Shown here: positions 1 through 8,955 of the stretch, piece by piece
Position numbering within the stretch: the stretch's first letter is position 1
Layout: every line of letters begins with the position of its first letter
Assembly: GCA_946616365.1 (NCBI GenBank)
Contig: CAMOIX010000010.1
Span: forward strand, 3,912-67,911
Reading direction: 5' to 3'
DNA length: 64,000 nucleotides
DNA from: AC2028 sp002373595
GTDB taxonomy: Bacteria; Bacillota; Clostridia; Lachnospirales; Lachnospiraceae
Translations under genes and position numbers: made by a program
Notes under the pieces: generated by a model
Told to the model about the DNA's origin: nothing
Databases searched by the model: none
The model's input: the letters and a program-made list of their open reading frames with translations, nothing else

Positions 1-1
1 T

Positions 2-1975
2 GCCAAAAAGCAGCTTCTCAGAGAAGAAAAGGAGACCGAGAGGATCCTGTCCGGCGGAATGCGTGAACTGTCTGCCGATTATTCAGATGATGAGTCGGAG
101 TACTTTGACGAGAATGAGTACTATGAGAGCGATACATACGGAGAGAATGCATATATACCTCAGGAGACTCCGAGAGTTCCTGTTCCTACTGCTCCCGTTT
201 TTGAAAAGATCCCTGTAAGGAATTCTCACAGGGTGGAAATGCTGGATGCCGAGCCGGTATCTGAAGAAGATGAGAGAACGGATTATTTTGAAGAATATGA
301 CGAAGCGGCTCCCCATCCTTACGAGGAGAGCATCTTTACCCCGGAACCTGCTCCGATAGAAACGGCAGCACCTGTCAGAACCGAAGCAGAGAGACCGATC
401 GGCGTAAGGAAAGCGCAGATAAGGGATCCGAGAGTTCAAGCGGAAAGCGAAAAGCCCGCCGCAAGGAAACCTGTTCCCGCAGAGCAGCTTTATTACAACA
501 GGAAATACAAGTTCCCTCCCATAGATCTCCTAAAGAAAGGCGCGGGAGGATCCAAGAGAGGATCGTCCGAGCAGAAGGAAGTCAGTGAGAGACTGGAGTC
601 TACTCTTGAATCATTCGGAGTAAAGGTCAAAGTCACAGATGTAAGCATAGGACCCACTGTAACCAGATATGAGATACAGCCTGAAGTGGGGGTCAAAGTA
701 TCAAGGATCGTGGGACTTGCGGATGATATAAAGATGAATCTCGCGGCTACGGATATCAGGATTGAAGCACCTATACCGGGCAAGAGCGCCGTAGGCATCG
801 AAGTTCCGAACAGGGAGATCACTCCCGTATCGCTCCGTGAACTCATCAGTTCACCCGAGTTTAAGGATGCCAAGTCGAAACTGTCTTTTGCCGTTGGTAA
901 AGATATAGCAGGAAAAGTAGTTGTAACGGATATTGCAAAGATGCCCCATGTTCTCATAGCGGGAGCTACGGGATCGGGTAAGTCGGTATGTATCAATACC
1001 CTCATCATGAGCATCATTTATAAAGCAACTCCTGATGAAGTGCAGCTTGTACTCATCGATCCCAAAGTTGTTGAGCTTTCCGTATACAACGGAATCCCTC
1101 ATCTTGCAACACCTGTAGTAACTGATCCCAAGAAGGCTGCTGCAGCTCTTATGCTCGGCGTCAAGGAGATGGAAGAAAGATACCGCAAGTTTGCGGATAC
1201 CGGTGTTCGAGACCTTGCCGGATATAACGAAAAGGTCGAAGCGGGACTGGCGGGAGACGATGCACACAAGCTTCCTCAGATGGTCATCGTAATAGATGAG
1301 CTTGCAGACCTTATGATGGTTTCGCCGGGAGATGTGGAGATGGCTATCTGCCGTATCGCACAGCTGGCAAGAGCTGCAGGCATACATCTCGTAGTTGCGA
1401 CTCAGCGCCCCAGTGTGGATGTCATCACAGGACTTATCAAAGCGAATATGCCGAGCCGTGTAGCATTCGCAGTTTCGAGCGGCGTGGATTCCAGGACCAT
1501 CCTCGACAGTGTGGGAGCAGAGAAACTTCTCGGAAAAGGAGATATGCTTTTCTATCCCCAGGGGTATCCCAAGCCGGCCAGACTTCAGGGTGCATTCGTA
1601 TCAGATTCGGAAGTTGCTGATGTTGTAGAGTACCTTAAGAATCAAAAACTCGGTAATCCTTACGGAGATGCTTTCGGTGAGAAACTTGGAAGCATGGAGA
1701 ATATGATGCCGGGAGGCGGAGCTTCTGCAGGCGGTGATTCCGACGGGGCGGATGAATATTTTGCGGATGCGGGCAGATGCATTATCAAGTCCGGAAAAGC
1801 ATCGATAGGATATCTCCAGAGACAGTTTAAGATCGGCTTTAACAGAGCCGCCAGAATAATGGACAGCTTAGCCGAGTATGGTGTTGTCGGTCCCGAATCG
1901 GGTACCAAGGCCAGAGAGATACTCATGACGGAAGAGGAATTTGAATCATTTTTGATCGATATGAAAGGTATGTAG
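2..1975 (+). CDS. ftsK: DNA translocase FtsK/SpoIIIE, 5' truncated
   Basis: This is an ATP-driven double-stranded DNA pump that clears chromosomes from the closing division septum or into the forespore. The frame is open from base 2 with no start, so the N-terminal membrane segments lie before the window. Visible parts are an acidic Tyr/Glu-rich linker (to about base 420), the motor core with Walker A GATGSGKS (about 961-985) and Walker B VIVIDELADLMM (about 1285-1320), and the C-terminal winged-helix gamma domain (about 1770-1950) that reads KOPS-like polarity sequences. It ends 11 bp before fhs. The family is certain; FtsK versus SpoIIIE naming is not decided by sequence alone. Confidence 0.95.
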   Translation, partial: AKKQLLREEKETERILSGGMRELSADYSDDESEYFDENEYYESDTYGENAYIPQETPRVPVPTAPVFEKIPVRNSHRVEMLDAEPVSEEDERTDYFEEYDEAAPHPYEESIFTPEPAPIETAAPVRTEAERPIGVRKAQIRDPRVQAESEKPAARKPVPAEQLYYNRKYKFPPIDLLKKGAGGSKRGSSEQKEVSERLESTLESFGVKVKVTDVSIGPTVTRYEIQPEVGVKVSRIVGLADDIKMNLAATDIRIEAPIPGKSAVGIEVPNREITPVSLRELISSPEFKDAKSKLSFAVGKDIAGKVVVTDIAKMPHVLIAGATGSGKSVCINTLIMSIIYKATPDEVQLVLIDPKVVELSVYNGIPHLATPVVTDPKKAAAALMLGVKEMEERYRKFADTGVRDLAGYNEKVEAGLAGDDAHKLPQMVIVIDELADLMMVSPGDVEMAICRIAQLARAAGIHLVVATQRPSVDVITGLIKANMPSRVAFAVSSGVDSRTILDSVGAEKLLGKGDMLFYPQGYPKPARLQGAFVSDSEVADVVEYLKNQKLGNPYGDAFGEKLGSMENMMPGGGASAGGDSDGADEYFADAGRCIIKSGKASIGYLQRQFKIGFNRAARIMDSLAEYGVVGPESGTKAREILMTEEEFESFLIDMKGM

Positions 1976-1986
1976 GAGGAATTTTT

Positions 1987-3654
1987 ATGCTTTCTGATAT
2001 TGAGATCGCACAAAAAGCGGACATAAGACCCATAGCCGAGATAGCTCATGATCTTGGCCTTAAGGAGGGTGATTTTGAAAACTACGGAAAGTACAAAGCA
2101 AAACTTTCCGAAGAGTATTTGAGGAGCCTTGAAGGCAAAAAGGACGGAAAACTCATCCTTGTTACTGCCATCAATCCCACTCCTGCCGGAGAGGGAAAGA
2201 CGACTACTACGGTAGGACTCGGACAGGCTTTCGCAAAGCTTAACAAGAATGCGATCATCGCGTTAAGAGAGCCCTCGCTTGGCCCCTGTTTCGGTATCAA
2301 AGGAGGCGCTGCCGGAGGAGGTATGAGCCAGGTGCTTCCGATGGAAGAGCTTAACCTGCATTTTACAGGCGATTTTCACGCTGTAACTTCCGCAAACAAT
2401 CTTCTTGCTGCCCTTATCGACAATCATATTTATCAGGGCAATAAACTTGGTATCGATACGAGAAATGTCGTGTGGAAGAGATGCATGGACATGAACGACC
2501 GTGCTCTCAGAAATATCATCGTAGGACTCGGAAACAAGACAGACGGATTTGCGAGACAGGATCATTTCATCATAACCGTAGCCAGCGAGATCATGGCAAT
2601 CCTGTGTCTTTCAAAGGATATCGACGATCTGAAGGAAAGACTCTCGCGCATTGTTGTCGCGTATGACCTTACCGGCAAAGAGATCACTGCTAAGGATATC
2701 GGAGCCGTAGGCTCCATGACCGCACTTCTTCTTGATGCGATGAGACCTAATCTTGTACAGACTCTGGAGCATACTCCCGTACTCGTGCATGGTGGACCTT
2801 TCGCCAATATCGCACACGGATGCAATTCCGTAAGAGCGACAAGAGCAGCTCTCAAGATGGCTGATTACTGTATCACCGAGGCCGGATTCGGTGCGGATCT
2901 CGGAGCGGAGAAGTTCTTCAACATCAAATGCAGGACTTCGGGACTCTGGCCGGATGCAGTATGTCTCGTTGCTACCGTAAGAGCTCTCAAGTACAACGGA
3001 GGCGTGCCCAAGACCGAACTTGGAAGCGAGAATGTGGATGCTCTCAAGGCAGGTATAGTCAATCTTGAGAAGCATATTGAGAATATCAGATCTTTCGGTG
3101 TTCCAATGGTCGTTACGCTCAATAAGTTCTCTTCAGATACTGACGCAGAGATCACTTTCGTCAAAGAGTTCTGCGAGTCCAAGGGATGCGGATTTGAAAT
3201 ATGTGAAGGCTGGGAGAAGGGCGGCGAAGGCGCTGTTAAACTCGCTGAGAAGCTTATAGCCGCAACGGAAGGAGCGGGTGAGAAGAAACTTACCTATCCC
3301 GATGATGCAAGTCTTACCGCTAAGATCGAAGCGGTTGCAAAGAATATCTACGGTGCCGACGGAGTATCATTCTCATCATCGGCCGCAAAGAAGATAAAGA
3401 ACCTTGAAGATGCAGGATACGGCAAACTGCCTGTATGTATGGCAAAGACCCAGTATTCGCTTTCCGATGATCCTAAGGCACTCGGAAGACCTTCCGGATT
3501 TACTCTTAACGTTCGCGATGCATATGTGAGTGCCGGAGCGGGTTTTGTAGTTGCTCTTACGGGAGATATCATGACGATGCCCGGACTTTCGGCATCTCCC
3601 GCAGCGTACAGCATTGATGTAGATGATAACGGAAAGATAACCGGTCTTTTCTAA
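1987..3654 (+). CDS. fhs: Formate-tetrahydrofolate ligase
   Basis: The enzyme joins formate to tetrahydrofolate using ATP, giving 10-formyl-THF in the cytoplasm. It is the formate entry point of one-carbon metabolism. The 555-residue length is normal for the family. The P-loop PAGEGKTTTT sits near residue 65, and the whole protein matches the Fhs pattern, including LREPSLGPCFGIKGGAAGGG. A strong Shine-Dalgarno (taggaggaa) precedes the ATG. folD follows 11 bp downstream, so the two catalyse consecutive folate interconversions and are very probably co-transcribed. Confidence 0.98.
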   Translation: MLSDIEIAQKADIRPIAEIAHDLGLKEGDFENYGKYKAKLSEEYLRSLEGKKDGKLILVTAINPTPAGEGKTTTTVGLGQAFAKLNKNAIIALREPSLGPCFGIKGGAAGGGMSQVLPMEELNLHFTGDFHAVTSANNLLAALIDNHIYQGNKLGIDTRNVVWKRCMDMNDRALRNIIVGLGNKTDGFARQDHFIITVASEIMAILCLSKDIDDLKERLSRIVVAYDLTGKEITAKDIGAVGSMTALLLDAMRPNLVQTLEHTPVLVHGGPFANIAHGCNSVRATRAALKMADYCITEAGFGADLGAEKFFNIKCRTSGLWPDAVCLVATVRALKYNGGVPKTELGSENVDALKAGIVNLEKHIENIRSFGVPMVVTLNKFSSDTDAEITFVKEFCESKGCGFEICEGWEKGGEGAVKLAEKLIAATEGAGEKKLTYPDDASLTAKIEAVAKNIYGADGVSFSSSAAKKIKNLEDAGYGKLPVCMAKTQYSLSDDPKALGRPSGFTLNVRDAYVSAGAGFVVALTGDIMTMPGLSASPAAYSIDVDDNGKITGLF

Positions 3655-3665
3655 AGGAGGGTGAT

Positions 3666-4517
3666 ATGTCCGAACTTATAGACGGAAAAGTAATCTCCAC
3701 ACAGATAAAGAGTGAAGTCAAAGAGAAGGTGGCTGCTCTTAATGCCAAAGGAGTGACCGTCTCACTGGCTGTCATTCAGGTTGGTGCAGATCCTGCGTCC
3801 AGCGTGTATGTAAGGAATAAAAAGAAAGCATGTGAGGAAGTCGGTATCAGATCGGTTGCTTATGAACTTCCCGAGACCACGACCGAGAAGGAACTCCTCG
3901 ACCTTATCGATGAACTTAACGGCAGAAAGGATATAAACGGTATACTTGTTCAGCTTCCTCTTCCCAAGGGAATGGATGAAGATAAAGTGACCGATGCAAT
4001 CTCTCCGCTTAAGGATGTGGACGGATTCCATCCTGTCAATGTAGGCAAACTCTCCATCGGAAAGAGAGGATTTGTTTCCTGCACTCCCGCAGGGGTCATT
4101 GAACTCCTTAAGAGGAGCGGAGTTGAGATCTCAGGCAAGGAATGCGTTGTTATCGGCAGGAGCAATATCGTAGGCAAACCCATGTCAATGCTCCTTCTTC
4201 GCGAGAACGGAACCGTAACGGTCTGTCACAGCAGGACCGCAGATCTCAAAGAAGTGACAAAACGAGCTGATATACTCGTTGTCGCTGTCGGAAAACCCGG
4301 GATGATAGACGCTTCGTATATCAAGGACGGAGCAGTTGTAATAGACGTAGGAATACACAGAAAAGAAGACGGTAAGCTCTGCGGAGATGTTGACTTTGAA
4401 TCTGCATCCGAAGTGGCATCAAAGATCACGCCTGTACCGGGCGGAGTAGGTCCCATGACCATCGCGATGCTTATGAAGAACTGTGCAGAGTCCGTTGAAT
4501 TACAGGGACTCATCTGA
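3666..4517 (+). CDS. folD: Bifunctional methylene-THF dehydrogenase / methenyl-THF cyclohydrolase
   Basis: FolD interconverts 5,10-methylene-, 5,10-methenyl- and 10-formyl-THF, using NADP(H). The 283 residues are full length. Family signatures seen are the catalytic-lysine block SVYVRNKKKACEEVGI (near residue 45), VQLPLP, DVDGFHPVN, the nucleotide-binding VIGRSNIVGKPMSMLL, and the C-terminal PGGVGPMTIAMLMKN. It sits directly behind fhs, after the Shine-Dalgarno aaggagggtg. A third folate gene, 5-formyl-THF cyclo-ligase, lies at 18409 in a different operon. Confidence 0.98.
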   Translation: MSELIDGKVISTQIKSEVKEKVAALNAKGVTVSLAVIQVGADPASSVYVRNKKKACEEVGIRSVAYELPETTTEKELLDLIDELNGRKDINGILVQLPLPKGMDEDKVTDAISPLKDVDGFHPVNVGKLSIGKRGFVSCTPAGVIELLKRSGVEISGKECVVIGRSNIVGKPMSMLLLRENGTVTVCHSRTADLKEVTKRADILVVAVGKPGMIDASYIKDGAVVIDVGIHRKEDGKLCGDVDFESASEVASKITPVPGGVGPMTIAMLMKNCAESVELQGLI

Positions 4518-4542
4518 TACCTGATTTTTGTGGTGAAGATAA

Positions 4543-5484
4543 ATGAAATGTTCCGTTTGCGGAAATGAGATAAAAGCAGGATCGCTGTACTGCGATAACT
4601 GCGGTGAAGATGTTCATATCGTACCTGATTTTGATGCTGAGGCGGAGCAGGCTTATGCCGAGAGTATCCGGCATATGACCGATGAATTGTGGGAGAGCGG
4701 ACGCTCGAAGCAGGCAGGTGATACCACCCTTCCGGAAGACGATACAAAGGATGAAGAGAAACGCCCGGAGAGTATTAAGGATAAGGGCGTACTGAAAGCA
4801 CATCTGAAGAATCACAGACTGGTATTCGGAGGGTATGCGCTCATCACGGTCCTCGTCATCTTCTCGATAGTTTTCTACAATATCGCGATGAGTGACGGCA
4901 TCCAGGAGAGCAGGGCAAGGACAGCCATCAATTCCGGCGAATATGATTTAGCCGCTTCGATATATGAGAGGCTGCTTGATAAGAATCCCGGAAATGCGCA
5001 GTATATGCTCGGACTGGCATCGGCATTTAAAGGATCCGGAAATGATGATGCATACGAGAGAACTCTGTGGGAAGTGATCAATCTCGAAGGAATAGCCAGG
5101 GCCGATAAATACACTGCGTATGACAGATTATTCGTATTGTACGCTTCGAAGGGTGACTATCAGGGTATAGCGGACTTTTTGGCGAGCAGCGAGGATGTTG
5201 TCCTCAAGACTCAGTTTTCGAGCTTCCTGGGACCTGAAGTTAAGTTTAGCATAGAAGGCGGGTACTACGAGACACCTCAGCTGCTTCGCCTGACATCCGA
5301 CACCGAAGGGGTGGAGATCTATTACTCCACCGACGGTGAACAGCCCACCACGGAGAGTGAGTGCTACGGAGTGCCGATACTTATCGATGAAGGCGAGACC
5401 ACGGTTATGGCCTTTGCTGTTGATAAGAGAGGCGTTATCGGAGAGAGAGTCAGCGCGGAATACCATGTAACCGCGCAGGAATAG
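4543..5484 (+). CDS. Zinc-ribbon membrane protein with TPR-like repeats and a chitobiase-type C-terminal domain
   Basis: The function is unknown. The 313-residue protein begins with a zinc ribbon (MKCSVCGNEI then YCDNCGED), followed by an acidic linker and one membrane segment (about residues 92-114). A helical TPR-like stretch comes next (about 120-200). The C-terminal 80 residues include IYYSTDGEQPTTES and resemble the chitobiase/beta-hexosaminidase C-terminal fold, a small beta-sandwich. The likely topology has the zinc ribbon in the cytoplasm and the TPR and beta-sandwich outside. It lies 25 bp after folD and 27 bp before the NfnA-like gene, with no clear promoter, so it is probably read through from the folate genes. 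Confidence 0.8.
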   Translation: MKCSVCGNEIKAGSLYCDNCGEDVHIVPDFDAEAEQAYAESIRHMTDELWESGRSKQAGDTTLPEDDTKDEEKRPESIKDKGVLKAHLKNHRLVFGGYALITVLVIFSIVFYNIAMSDGIQESRARTAINSGEYDLAASIYERLLDKNPGNAQYMLGLASAFKGSGNDDAYERTLWEVINLEGIARADKYTAYDRLFVLYASKGDYQGIADFLASSEDVVLKTQFSSFLGPEVKFSIEGGYYETPQLLRLTSDTEGVEIYYSTDGEQPTTESECYGVPILIDEGETTVMAFAVDKRGVIGERVSAEYHVTAQE

Positions 5485-5511
5485 AAAATAAGAGCAGGAA
5501 AGGAAAGAATT

Positions 5512-6384
5512 ATGTACAAAATCCTAAAGAAGAAGGAACTTGCAAAGAACATCATCCTGATGGACGTAGAGGCTCCCAGAGTCGCAAAGAGATGTCTGCC
5601 CGGACAGTTTCTCATCGTGAGAACAGATGAGGATGCGGAGAGGATACCTCTTACCATCTGTGATTATGATGCAGCAAAGGGAACCGTTACGCTTGTATTT
5701 CAGGTGATCGGTGCTGCAACCAAGATCATGGGTGATCTTAATGAAGGCGATTCATTCCATGATGTTGTCGGACCTCTCGGAACTCCTTCCGATCTTGCTA
5801 CCGATCCTATAGATGAAGTAAAGAAAAAGAGTATCGTATTTATTGCCGGTGGTGTCGGAACCGCTCCCGTATATCCTCAGGTTAAGTACCTCCATGAGAG
5901 AGGAGTGAATGTCGATGTCATCATCGGTGCCAAGAATAAAGAACTCGTTATCCTCGAGGAAGAGTTCAAAGCTGTATCCGGAAATCTCTACATCACGACC
6001 GATGACGGATCATACGGCAGAAACGGAATGGTTACCAAGTGTCTCGAGGATCTCGTTACGGAGGGTAAAAAGTACGACCACTGTGTTGCTATAGGACCTA
6101 TGATAATGATGAAATTCGTATGCAAGCTCACCGAAAAGCTTGGCATACCCACAATAGTAAGTCTTAATCCGATAATGGTAGACGGAACGGGGATGTGCGG
6201 TGCATGCCGTGTATCCGTAGGCGGAGAGACCAAATTCGCTTGTGTAGACGGACCTGAATTTGACGGACACAAAGTAAACTTTGATGAAGCTATGAGACGC
6301 CAGACCCTCTATAAATCACGCGAGGGAAGAGCAATGCTCGCACTTGAAGGAACTCTTGAAGGCGGCGGGAAGTGCGGACAGTAA
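5512..6384 (+). CDS. nfnA: Sulfide/dihydroorotate dehydrogenase-like FAD/NAD-binding protein (NfnA-type)
   Basis: This is the small flavoprotein subunit of an NADH-dependent reduced ferredoxin:NADP+ oxidoreductase, which balances NADH, NADPH and ferredoxin by electron bifurcation. The 290-residue protein has an N-terminal FAD-binding beta-barrel, a nucleotide-binding GGVGTAPVYPQ (about residue 110), and a C-terminal cluster region with DGTGMCGACRV and a later Cys (about residues 222-245), fitting a [2Fe-2S] site. A Shine-Dalgarno aggaaagg precedes the ATG. The partner subunit follows 58 bp downstream. An older database name for this pair is the glutamate synthase small/large family; Nfn fits better because no GOGAT gene is nearby. 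Confidence 0.88.
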   Translation: MYKILKKKELAKNIILMDVEAPRVAKRCLPGQFLIVRTDEDAERIPLTICDYDAAKGTVTLVFQVIGAATKIMGDLNEGDSFHDVVGPLGTPSDLATDPIDEVKKKSIVFIAGGVGTAPVYPQVKYLHERGVNVDVIIGAKNKELVILEEEFKAVSGNLYITTDDGSYGRNGMVTKCLEDLVTEGKKYDHCVAIGPMIMMKFVCKLTEKLGIPTIVSLNPIMVDGTGMCGACRVSVGGETKFACVDGPEFDGHKVNFDEAMRRQTLYKSREGRAMLALEGTLEGGGKCGQ

Positions 6385-6442
6385 CAGCACTTATCACTTA
6401 TCACAGCATCGATGAATCTTGATTAATGAAAGGATGAGATAA

Positions 6443-7831
6443 ATGGACGTTTTAAAGAAGGTACCGGTAAGAGAACAGAATGCAAAGGAGAGGGCATGCA
6501 ATTTCGAAGAAGTATGCCTCGGATATAATATCGATGAAGCCAGGGAAGAGGCAAGCAGATGCATCAATTGCAAGAATGCTCAGTGCATTAAGGGATGCCC
6601 CGTATCCATCAATATCCCCGGATTTATCGAGAAGGTAAAGGACGGAGATATCGAGGGAGCTTACAAGGTTCTCAGCGAATCATCTTCACTTCCCGCTGTG
6701 TGCGGAAGAGTATGTCCTCAGGAGAGCCAGTGCGAAGGAAAGTGTATCCGCGGTATAAAGGGAGATCCTATTTCCATCGGAAAACTTGAAAGATTCGTAG
6801 CTGACTGGGCAGCCGAGAACGGTGTAAAGCCCGCTGCACCCGCTGAGAAGAACGGAAAGAAAGTTGCCGTCATAGGATCCGGACCTGCAGGTCTTTCCTG
6901 CGCAGGCGACCTTGCGAAGCTCGGATATGATGTAACTATATTTGAAGCACTTCATGAGGCAGGCGGAGTTCTCGTATACGGTATCCCCGAGTTCCGTCTT
7001 CCCAAGGAGACTGTTGTTAAGAGAGAGATAGAGAATGTAAAGAGCCTCGGAGTTAAGATCGAGACCAATGTAGTCGTAGGCAAGTCTGTTACGATCGACA
7101 GTCTTATCGAGGACGAGGGATTTGATGCAGTATTTATCGGATCCGGAGCAGGACTTCCCAAGTTCATGGGCATCCCCGGTGAGAATGCAAACGGAGTATT
7201 CTCCGCTAACGAGTATCTGACCAGAAGCAATCTCATGAAAGCTTTTAAGTCCGATTCAACCACTCCCATTATGGAGAGCAAGAAGGTTGCTGTTGTAGGA
7301 GGCGGAAACGTGGCTATGGATGCTGCGAGAACCGCACTCAGACTCGGAGCAGAGGTTCATATCGTATACAGAAGAAGTGAGGAAGAGCTTCCTGCCAGAG
7401 TTGAGGAAGTTCATCACGCAAAGGAGGAGGGCATCATATTCGACCTTCTTACCAATCCTGTCGAGATCATCGAAGATGAGAACGGTTGGGTAAAGGGGAT
7501 CAAGTGTGTAAAGATGGAACTCGGAGAGCCCGATGAGTCCGGAAGACGTCGTCCTGTAGAAGTAAAGGGAAGCGAATTCATCACCGAAGTAGATACCGTC
7601 ATCATGGCTCTCGGAACATCCCCCAATCCTCTCATCTCTTCAACGACCGAAGGTCTTGAAGTTAATAAGTGGAAATGTATTGTTGCCGAGGAAGAGAACG
7701 GTGCGACCAGCAGAGAAGGTGTTTATGCCGGAGGAGATGCCGTTACCGGCGCTGCAACCGTTATCCTTGCAATGGGTGCAGGAAGAGCCGGAGCAAAGGG
7801 CATTGACGAGTACTTAAGAGGAAAGAATTGA
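6443..7831 (+). CDS. nfnB: NADPH-dependent (glutamate synthase-like) oxidoreductase, NfnB-type
   Basis: This is the large subunit of the Nfn complex, or of an NADPH oxidoreductase of the glutamate synthase beta-subunit family. The 462 residues carry N-terminal Cys motifs for two [4Fe-4S] clusters (CINCKNAQCIKGCP, then CGRVCPQESQCEGKC), an FAD-binding GSGPAGLSCAGDLAKLG (about residue 145), and a second dinucleotide site VVGGGNVAMDAARTALRLG (about residue 288). Its stop codon overlaps the TTG start of rlmH, so the two are translationally coupled. Confidence 0.9.
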   Translation: MDVLKKVPVREQNAKERACNFEEVCLGYNIDEAREEASRCINCKNAQCIKGCPVSINIPGFIEKVKDGDIEGAYKVLSESSSLPAVCGRVCPQESQCEGKCIRGIKGDPISIGKLERFVADWAAENGVKPAAPAEKNGKKVAVIGSGPAGLSCAGDLAKLGYDVTIFEALHEAGGVLVYGIPEFRLPKETVVKREIENVKSLGVKIETNVVVGKSVTIDSLIEDEGFDAVFIGSGAGLPKFMGIPGENANGVFSANEYLTRSNLMKAFKSDSTTPIMESKKVAVVGGGNVAMDAARTALRLGAEVHIVYRRSEEELPARVEEVHHAKEEGIIFDLLTNPVEIIEDENGWVKGIKCVKMELGEPDESGRRRPVEVKGSEFITEVDTVIMALGTSPNPLISSTTEGLEVNKWKCIVAEEENGATSREGVYAGGDAVTGAATVILAMGAGRAGAKGIDEYLRGKN

Positions 7832-8307
7832 CTGTAGAGATCATCTGTGTAGGAAAGATCAAAGAGAAGTTTTTCAGAGACGCTCTCTCGGAATACGAAA
7901 AGAGACTCTCGGCGTATTGCAGGTTTATCATAACCGAACTGCCTGATGAGAAAGCTCCGGAGAATCTCTCGGATGCACTTAAGGCGGAGGTCCTTCGCAA
8001 AGAGGGAGAGAGGATCCTTTCCAAGATAAAACAGGGTGCATATGTTATAACCCTGGAGATAGAAGGAGAGGGATGCAGCTCGGAAGAATTGGCCGCGATG
8101 ATTAAGAAACTTACGGTTGGCAGCAAGAGCGATATCGTTTTTGTCATCGGCGGATCTCTGGGACTTTCGGATGCAGTCAAAGCCAGATCGGATCATGCTC
8201 TCAGTTTTTCGAGAATGACATTTCCTCATCAGCTGATGAGAGTGATCCTTTCGGAGCAGGTTTACAGAGCGTTTAAGATCAATGCGGGGGAACCGTATCA
8301 TAAATGA
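7828..8307 (+). CDS. rlmH: 23S rRNA (pseudouridine-1915-N3)-methyltransferase RlmH
   Basis: RlmH is a SPOUT-fold methyltransferase that methylates pseudouridine 1915 in helix 69 of 23S rRNA using S-adenosylmethionine. At 159 residues it is the normal size. It shows the family signatures FVIGGSLGLS, MTFPHQLMRVILSEQ and the invariant C-terminus YRAFKINAGEPYHK. The start is TTG at 7828, supported by AGAGG at 7817-7821 with a 6-base spacer and by the N-terminal match TVEIICVGKIKEKF. It overlaps nfnB by 4 bp and nth by 4 bp (ATGA). Confidence 0.97.
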   Translation: MTVEIICVGKIKEKFFRDALSEYEKRLSAYCRFIITELPDEKAPENLSDALKAEVLRKEGERILSKIKQGAYVITLEIEGEGCSSEELAAMIKKLTVGSKSDIVFVIGGSLGLSDAVKARSDHALSFSRMTFPHQLMRVILSEQVYRAFKINAGEPYHK

Positions 8308-8936
8308 CAAAAAAAGAGCTCGTATCGGAAGTGATAAAGCGACTGAAAAAGGAATATCCCGATACGGGATGTTCTCTCGAATATTCGGATGCATGGAAAC
8401 TTCTGGTCAGTGTCAGACTGGCGGCTCAGTGTACCGATGAGAGAGTAAATATCGTTGTTCGTGATCTGTATGATAAGTTTCCTGATATTGATGCTCTCGC
8501 AGATGCCGATGTAAATGATATCGAAAAGATCGTAAGACCCTGCGGGCTCGGCAAGAGCAAAGCAAAAGATATAAAAGCCTGCATGAGTATGCTTAGGGAT
8601 GAATACGGATACAGAGTCCCTGATACCATGGATGATCTTTTAAGGCTTCCGGGAGTGGGGAGGAAGAGCGCCAATCTCATCCTCGGAGATGTGTATGGGA
8701 AACCTGCTATCGTGACGGATACGCATTGCATCAGACTCTGCAATCGTATCGGTCTCGTGAAGGATGAGTATGATCCTGCAAAGGTCGAGAAGGCATTGTG
8801 GAAAATAGTTCCTCCCGAAGAGGGAAACAATCTGTGCCACAGATTTGTCGATCATGGACGTAAAGTATGTTCAGCAAGGAAAGATCCCGATTGTGAGAAT
8901 TGCTGTCTGTCCGATATATGTAAATACAAACCGTAG
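8304..8936 (+). CDS. nth: Endonuclease III, base-excision DNA glycosylase/AP lyase
   Basis: Nth removes oxidised pyrimidines from DNA and cleaves the abasic site. The 210-residue protein has the helix-hairpin-helix LPGVGRKSANLILG with the catalytic Lys, then VTDTHCIRLCNR carrying the catalytic Asp (about residue 140). The C-terminal [4Fe-4S] motif is CSARKDPDCENCCLSDIC. Spacing of the first two Cys here is seven residues, whereas E. coli and B. subtilis Nth have six; the remaining spacing (2 and 5) is canonical. The start overlaps rlmH by 4 bp. Confidence 0.96.
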   Translation: MTKKELVSEVIKRLKKEYPDTGCSLEYSDAWKLLVSVRLAAQCTDERVNIVVRDLYDKFPDIDALADADVNDIEKIVRPCGLGKSKAKDIKACMSMLRDEYGYRVPDTMDDLLRLPGVGRKSANLILGDVYGKPAIVTDTHCIRLCNRIGLVKDEYDPAKVEKALWKIVPPEEGNNLCHRFVDHGRKVCSARKDPDCENCCLSDICKYKP

Positions 8937-8955
8937 AGAAAGGGAGGTATGACCT

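Noticed and set aside
83..439. Minus-strand open frame inside ftsK
   Set aside because: It is a shadow frame of a well-supported gene with no similarity to any family I recognise.
1976..1986. A tetrahydrofolate riboswitch before fhs
   Set aside because: Only 11 bp separate ftsK and fhs, so there is no room for one.
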